Of a stretch of DNA of 64,000 nucleotides, positions 59,676 through 64,000 are shown in pieces. Below the pieces are notes generated by a model. It was not told where the DNA came from, made no database searches, and saw nothing but the letters and a program-made list of their open reading frames with translations. The translations under genes and the position numbers were made by a program. Source of the stretch: Pseudohalocynthiibacter aestuariivivens (GTDB lineage Bacteria > Pseudomonadota > Alphaproteobacteria > Rhodobacterales > Rhodobacteraceae). Numbering within the stretch: position 1 is the first letter of the stretch; every line of letters starts with the position of its first letter. The DNA is taken from assembly GCF_018457175.1 (NCBI RefSeq), contig NZ_JAGFNU010000005.1, forward strand, positions 124,001-188,000, read 5' to 3'.

Positions 59676-60215
59676 TTAACCGGACAATGCCCGGACATGA
59701 CCAGACAACCATGAAAGGTCTGGATCACGGATGCCCAGTTCTTCCAGATGTGCTGCGGTGTTAAACAGGTACTCGTTATTTGGCCCCCTACCCCCGACAG
59801 CTTTGGCAATAATCCCGGCCTGTTCTTCCAGCGGCAACCCACCGCAGTATTGAACGTGGTCCGGATCAACAATGTAAGTGATCGAAGTCACCAATCGACC
59901 ATCTCGGAGTTTGATTTCAAGTTCTGCCTCAAGATATGCAGAAGAAATCAATTCCCGCTCTCGCAACCCAGCCAAGGTTTCGTCTGCATGTTCGGGTGCG
60001 ACGCAAAAGGCCAGCCCATCGCAGCTTGCCCCTACAGCCCGATCAAGTGCGAGCACCAAACCCGGCTCTTGTTCTGTTCCTCGATGGTGGATGGACCGCA
60101 TACAAAAACACCTGTGAAAATCCGACAAAGTCGCAATCTGGCGCTCCGCAAACGGAAAACCCGGGTTCCACATCAGTGAACCATATCCAAAGACCCAAAG
60201 GGACGCATCTGCCAT
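59676..60215 (-). CDS. gamma-glutamylcyclotransferase, ChaC type
   Basis: 179 residues from ATG 60215. The N-terminal signature LWVFGYGSLMWNPGF is diagnostic, with catalytic-type Glu in the ERELISSAYLE region. ChaC-like enzymes cleave glutathione to 5-oxoproline and Cys-Gly. It lies 17 bp before the channel-subunit gene, same strand, so possibly co-transcribed. Confidence 0.88.
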   Translation of the reverse strand: MADASLWVFGYGSLMWNPGFPFAERQIATLSDFHRCFCMRSIHHRGTEQEPGLVLALDRAVGASCDGLAFCVAPEHADETLAGLRERELISSAYLEAELEIKLRDGRLVTSITYIVDPDHVQYCGGLPLEEQAGIIAKAVGGRGPNNEYLFNTAAHLEELGIRDPDLSWLSGHVRALSG

Positions 60216-60279
60216 TGGTCTGGCCCTTTCCTTTTTACGCCTATAAACACCAAGGCGCAAGATCATGGAAGGGGTGATA

Positions 60280-61263
60280 ATGCGACTGCTAAGTATCATT
60301 GTCGTGACCGCTGCATCGCTTTGGGGTGGTTATTGGTTTGTCGGATCGACTGCTGTCGAAAAAGGTCTTGTCACGTGGTTGGCAGAGGCACCTAAGAACG
60401 GCCTTGCTGCTGAGTACAGCGCCTTGGAAACGCGCGGTTTCCCAAACCGGTTTGATACCACAATTGAGAACGTTTCTTTTTCGCACGCAGCAAGCGGCAT
60501 CACATGGCAGGCACCGTTCTTTCACCTTTTTGCGCTAAGCTACAAACCAAACCACATCATCGCTTCCTGGCCCAATGAACAACGTTTAATTTTGCCCGGC
60601 ATTGCACTTGATATCACCTCCGAAGATATGCGCGGCAGCGTTGTTTTCGAACCCAATACCAGCCTAGCGATAGATCGAGTTAGATATTCAATCGATAAGC
60701 TGACCATTGTCCCGGAAGGCACCGACCAATTTGAGGTGGAGCGCGTTTTTTTTGCATCCCGCCAGACAACTGCCCGTCCCTTCGCGCATGATGTGTCGCT
60801 GCGGCTTTCAATGCTGAAACTACCAGAGACCTTGAGCAATATCCTTGACCCAACGAGTAAGTATCCAAATCTAGTCGATGGGCTAACCGCCGATGCAACG
60901 TTTGGCTTAACAGCCGCTATTGGCCGTATATCGGACGGTAGCCAGCCACCTGAGGTGACTGATGTTGCGATTAAAACCATTCGATTTGATTGGGGTGACA
61001 TGGAGCTTAGCCTGAGCGGAACGCTCAAAGCCGACGATCTGGGATATGCGGAAGGAACGCTTGATCTTCATGCAGCAAACTGGCGTGAGGTTTTTCAGCT
61101 TCTTGTAAAGCTTGGGCTGGTCGAGCCCGCATGGGAAGGCGCACTGGCACCGCTCTCAAAAGATGTTGCCGGGGTGGCAACGCTTGATATTCCGCTCACC
61201 TTCGAAAACCAGGTTTTCTATTTTGGGCCGCTTTCTTTTGGGACAGCCCCACGTCTGCGCTAG
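60280..61263 (+). CDS. DUF2125 domain protein, probably exported
   Basis: 327 residues from ATG 60280 (AAGGGG upstream). An N-terminal membrane or signal helix (MRLLSIIVVTAASLWGGYWFV) precedes a beta-rich DUF2125 domain (ETRGFPNRFDTTIENVSF; LDLHAANWREVFQLL). Function is unknown. The stop TAG lies within CTAG, which also ends the convergent extensin-like gene. It is divergent from chaC. Confidence 0.85.
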   Translation: MRLLSIIVVTAASLWGGYWFVGSTAVEKGLVTWLAEAPKNGLAAEYSALETRGFPNRFDTTIENVSFSHAASGITWQAPFFHLFALSYKPNHIIASWPNEQRLILPGIALDITSEDMRGSVVFEPNTSLAIDRVRYSIDKLTIVPEGTDQFEVERVFFASRQTTARPFAHDVSLRLSMLKLPETLSNILDPTSKYPNLVDGLTADATFGLTAAIGRISDGSQPPEVTDVAIKTIRFDWGDMELSLSGTLKADDLGYAEGTLDLHAANWREVFQLLVKLGLVEPAWEGALAPLSKDVAGVATLDIPLTFENQVFYFGPLSFGTAPRLR

Positions 61264-62234
61264 CGGCAGTAAGACCCGCCCCTGTGTCTTGCCGTGTCGA
61301 GATGAAAATGATCCCGGTGATGGCGATCTGCATCAGGACCAAGCACTGTTCCAAACGGACCACACGCGGAACTGTGTATTCTGCGCAGCACACGTCTTTG
61401 GGTGCGATCCCGCCAACCTGTTAAAACCGTCAGCGAGCTGCCATTGTTAAGGTTAATAGCAGCGATATCAACGGCCTTACCCCTGCCATGTTCAGATACT
61501 CGCGCACCGGGTTGGTTGTTGCGCGTGCGACACGAATAATGCGCAATTACCCGCAAACTGGAAACGCCTCCTCCAAGCCTGCCGACCGCAGGACGCACAC
61601 CATTGTTAATCCAGGTTTTCAATGCGCGTGCCGTTTCGCAATTGATTGTTGCTGGCTGAGTGAGGCTGACACCATCAATTTCAGTAATCCGGACTGGGCT
61701 CGAAACCCCGCATCCACGCAGTCGACCACGAATAGACGAGATTTCCTGCCCCCGTATGCTGCGGTCTCCGCAAACTGATCCCTGACGTGTCTGACGCGTG
61801 CGTTGACGCCGGTCGCGTCGTGTTTCACGCCGGGGCGCTGTTTCTGCTGGTTCAGAGGACGCAACCCGAACAGGGCTTTGCGACTGGTTTCGTGCAAGAA
61901 CTGCAATGTCCCTAGGTCGTGCAACAGGCCGGAGCGAGCGTGCAACACCCGGAACAGAGCTTGCGATACGCACGGCAATCATGGGCAGACTGGCAGCGCG
62001 GACAATATACTGTGCTGATTCACTCGAACCAGTCAAACCTGCTGAAGGGCGCGGTATTGGACGGATAGATGCGTTGTAATAGACCGGAACGGTTGTTTCT
62101 CGTGGCAAGATTAATTGGCTGGTAACAGCACGTGCTGAAGGGCGTAAAGAACGTTCCGGTGCGTTCGCTAATGCTGCAGATGTGGTCCAAAGACCAGCCA
62201 ATACAAGCACTAAAGCGGTTGCGCCTTTTCTCAT
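61260..62234 (-). CDS. extensin-family protein
   Basis: 324 residues. Signal peptide about 1-23 ([23 protein letters not shown]), a low-complexity Arg/Ser/Pro-rich linker to about residue 150, then the extensin-like C-terminal domain: CGVSSPVRITEIDGVSL, NCETARALKTWINNGV, ISEHG-type segment VSEHGRGKAVDIAAI, and RDHFHLD. The domain resembles D-Ala-D-Ala-type peptidases in fold; its role is not settled. It overlaps tyrA-like by 4 bp. Confidence 0.85.
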   Translation of the reverse strand: MRKGATALVLVLAGLWTTSAALANAPERSLRPSARAVTSQLILPRETTVPVYYNASIRPIPRPSAGLTGSSESAQYIVRAASLPMIAVRIASSVPGVARSLRPVARPRDIAVLARNQSQSPVRVASSEPAETAPRRETRRDRRQRTRQTRQGSVCGDRSIRGQEISSIRGRLRGCGVSSPVRITEIDGVSLTQPATINCETARALKTWINNGVRPAVGRLGGGVSSLRVIAHYSCRTRNNQPGARVSEHGRGKAVDIAAINLNNGSSLTVLTGWRDRTQRRVLRRIHSSACGPFGTVLGPDADRHHRDHFHLDTARHRGGSYCR

Positions 62235-63148
62235 TCCTTCGCTGCTCCTCGCCCAAAATCGGGGGCGTCCGTGTCTTGCCCTGCCTCAATAATACCACGC
62301 CGGATCGCCCGTGTGTGGGTAAAATAGTCAAACAGATGATCGCCATCCCCCGTTCGGATGGCACGCTGCAGCGCAAAGAGTTCTTCTGTGAAGCGCCCCA
62401 GAATTTCCAATGTTGCATCTTTATTTGTCAGAAATACGTCACGCCACATTGTCGGGTCACTTGCCGCAATGCGGGTAAAATCGCGAAAACCGGCTGCGGA
62501 GTATTTAATGATTTCGCTGTCTGTGACGCGGCGCAGATCATCCGCAACACCCACCATCGTGTATGCAATCAGGTGCGGTGCGTGGCTCGTAACAGCAAGC
62601 ACTAAATCATGATGATCGGCCTCCATTTCATCAACATTGGCCCCCATCGCTTCCCAAAGCTTTCTTAACCGCGCAACAGCTTTGGTATCTGCGCCTTCTG
62701 GTACCAACAAACACCAGCGGTTTTCGAAAAGCTCTGCAAAACCGGACTTCGGCCCGGAATGCTCCGTTCCGGCCAAGGGATGCGCCGGAACAAAATGAAC
62801 ATCTTTTGGTAAATGGGGTTTAACAGCTTCTATAACCGCACGTTTCACGGACCCGACATCGCTGACGGTTGCGCCTTTTGCCAAATGCGGTGCTATCTCG
62901 ACAGTAACAGCTTCCATTGCACCGATAGGTACACAGAGCACGACAAGATCCGCACCCTCCACTGCCTCTGCTGCGCTTTCGCAGACGCGATCACACAATC
63001 CAATTTCACGCGCAGTCGCACGCGTCTCTTCAGAGCGCGCGTAGCCCGTAACCTCGCCGGCCAAGCCACCCCGCTTCATCGCCCAGAACATTGATGATGC
63101 TATAAGCCCGAGCCCTATCAGGGCAACCCGATCATAAATCTGGCTCAT
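62231..63148 (-). CDS. prephenate/arogenate dehydrogenase family protein
   Basis: 305 residues from ATG 63148 ([19 protein letters not shown]), with an NAD fold, the [14 protein letters not shown] region and [23 protein letters not shown] and [22 protein letters not shown] complete the C-terminal helical domain. It forms tyrosine from prephenate or arogenate. ATGA overlap with hisC upstream and with the extensin-like gene downstream suggests coupling. Confidence 0.93.
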   Translation of the reverse strand: MSQIYDRVALIGLGLIASSMFWAMKRGGLAGEVTGYARSEETRATAREIGLCDRVCESAAEAVEGADLVVLCVPIGAMEAVTVEIAPHLAKGATVSDVGSVKRAVIEAVKPHLPKDVHFVPAHPLAGTEHSGPKSGFAELFENRWCLLVPEGADTKAVARLRKLWEAMGANVDEMEADHHDLVLAVTSHAPHLIAYTMVGVADDLRRVTDSEIIKYSAAGFRDFTRIAASDPTMWRDVFLTNKDATLEILGRFTEELFALQRAIRTGDGDHLFDYFTHTRAIRRGIIEAGQDTDAPDFGRGAAKE

Positions 63149-64000
63149 TTTTCCAACGCCTTGAAACCCGCCACCGCATGTGCAACCCGACGGCAGGATG
63201 CCTCGTCTCCTACGGTTATCCGCAGGCAATTTGGCAAATTGTACCCGGCAACACGCCGTACGAGAAGCCCCTGTGATTGCAGGTAATCATCACATGCTTC
63301 TGCTTCGGCCTGATCCGCAAACCGGGCAAGAATGAAGTTCGCGCAAGACGTGTCTGACGGCACGCCCAGCTCAGCCAGCGCTTCTGCCAACCACGCCCGC
63401 ATACGGGTGTTTTCTGTGCGACACTTTTCAACATACGCCCGATCTTTCAATGCCGCTTCTGCGGCATCCAGTTGCGGTTGTGAAAGGTTAAAGGGGCCTC
63501 GAATACGGTTGAGAACGTCAATGATTTCCTTTGGGCCATATCCCCAGCCGATCCGTAATCCGCCAAGACCGTAAAGTTTTGAAAAGGTCCGCGTCATAAA
63601 GACATTTTCGCGCGCTTCAACCAACGCAGCCCCGCCGTCGAAACCTTCGACGTATTCTGCATAGGCTCCGTCCAGCACCAGCAAAGCCTGAGGCGGAAGC
63701 CCGGCTGCAAGGCGTGCAACATCATTCCCACCAATCATTGTACCAGTCGGATTGTTGGGGTTGGCAATAAAGACAAGCCTTGTCTTCTCGTTGCACGCAG
63801 CAAGGATTGATTCAACGTCCGCGACGCGCTCGCGTTCAGGTACTTCGATAGGTGTTGCACCGGCGGCAAGTGCGGAGATACGATACATTGAAAAGCCATG
63901 TTCCGTGAAGATTACCTCATCCCCTTGTCCGGCATATGCCTGACAGAGGAATGTGATAATTTCGTCGGAACCGACGCCACAAATTATCTTATCAGGATCC
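63145..64000 (-). CDS. hisC: histidinol-phosphate aminotransferase (5' end outside window)
   Basis: About 285 residues are visible; the frame remains open to base 64000 ([22 protein letters not shown]). Fold-type I motifs are [25 protein letters not shown] and the PLP-lysine [20 protein letters not shown]. It transaminates imidazole-acetol phosphate, and in alphaproteobacteria it often also acts in aromatic amino acid synthesis, fitting the coupled prephenate dehydrogenase gene. Confidence 0.93.
   Translation of the reverse strand, partial: DPDKIICGVGSDEIITFLCQAYAGQGDEVIFTEHGFSMYRISALAAGATPIEVPERERVADVESILAACNEKTRLVFIANPNNPTGTMIGGNDVARLAAGLPPQALLVLDGAYAEYVEGFDGGAALVEARENVFMTRTFSKLYGLGGLRIGWGYGPKEIIDVLNRIRGPFNLSQPQLDAAEAALKDRAYVEKCRTENTRMRAWLAEALAELGVPSDTSCANFILARFADQAEAEACDDYLQSQGLLVRRVAGYNLPNCLRITVGDEASCRRVAHAVAGFKALEK

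Overview
The window reads as chromosomal DNA of a marine alphaproteobacterium of the Rhodobacterales (Roseobacter group). The basis is gene content and protein style: a fused ATP sulfurylase/APS kinase, a Hint-domain protein, DUF2125, DUF1150 and DUF2161 proteins, an H-type lectin beside the ATP synthase operon, an Mn-type pyrophosphatase, the atpHAGDC order, and an intergenic GC-rich repeat of a kind common in this order. No rRNA, tRNA, CRISPR array, transposase or prophage was recognised. Genes are densely packed, often with 1-4 bp start/stop overlaps. Composition looks uniform by eye, a little over half G+C.

Layout. 1-2.2 kb: the end of a cyclopropane-fatty-acid synthase gene, then pabB and a pabC-like gene. 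2.3-12.9 kb: the most distinctive block. It holds an aminotransferase, glutaryl-CoA dehydrogenase, a fused E1 alpha/beta 2-oxoacid dehydrogenase and a FabD-like acyltransferase in one minus-strand run. Beside it are a saccharopine-dehydrogenase-like gene, an aminoadipate-semialdehyde-type (ALDH7) dehydrogenase and two paralogous LysR regulators. Two nearly identical 17-bp palindromes precede the second LysR/saccharopine dehydrogenase pair and the ALDH gene. I read the block as lysine catabolism through saccharopine, 2-aminoadipate, 2-oxoadipate and glutaryl-CoA. 13-21.7 kb: carB, an HTH-like gene, tdk, a GYD protein, a 2-hydroxyacid dehydrogenase-csaA-proC-YbjN set and ubiK. 21.8-24.5 kb: lgt-midA-pgeF, translationally coupled. 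24.8-29.5 kb: a tiny basic protein, a Hint protein, lrp/trxB (divergent) and sat-cysC. 29.6-33.2 kb: phzF-DUF1150-hsp20 with a sigma-32-like promoter, ydcH and purEK. 33.3-38.9 kb: a lipase-like hydrolase, Nudix, EamA and GNAT genes, groESL with a CIRCE operator, and DUF2161. 39-45.8 kb: ppaC, a HAD gene, a maoC/phaJ-type hydratase behind a PhaR-like palindrome, ribF, UPF0260, ltaE, a chromene-carboxylate isomerase and prs. 45.8-51.2 kb: H-type lectin and atpHAGDC. 51.4-56.3 kb: two methyltransferases, gloB and clpA. 56.4-60.2 kb: a MotA/ExbB-like plus giant coiled-coil OmpA-like pair and chaC. 60.3-64 kb: DUF2125, an extensin-like protein, cyclohexadienyl dehydrogenase and the 3' part of hisC.

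Most of the window is housekeeping. The parts that merit attention are the lysine block with its shared operator and acyltransferase-linked fused E1, the stator-like membrane pair with a periplasmic coiled coil of roughly 470 residues, the PhaR-like operator, a 30-bp perfect inverted repeat after purK, and a DnaA-box pair near 21.3 kb. All identifications are by reading motifs and recalled family features; no search was run. Starts were often moved inward from the longest frame, on ribosome-binding sites and expected family N-termini.
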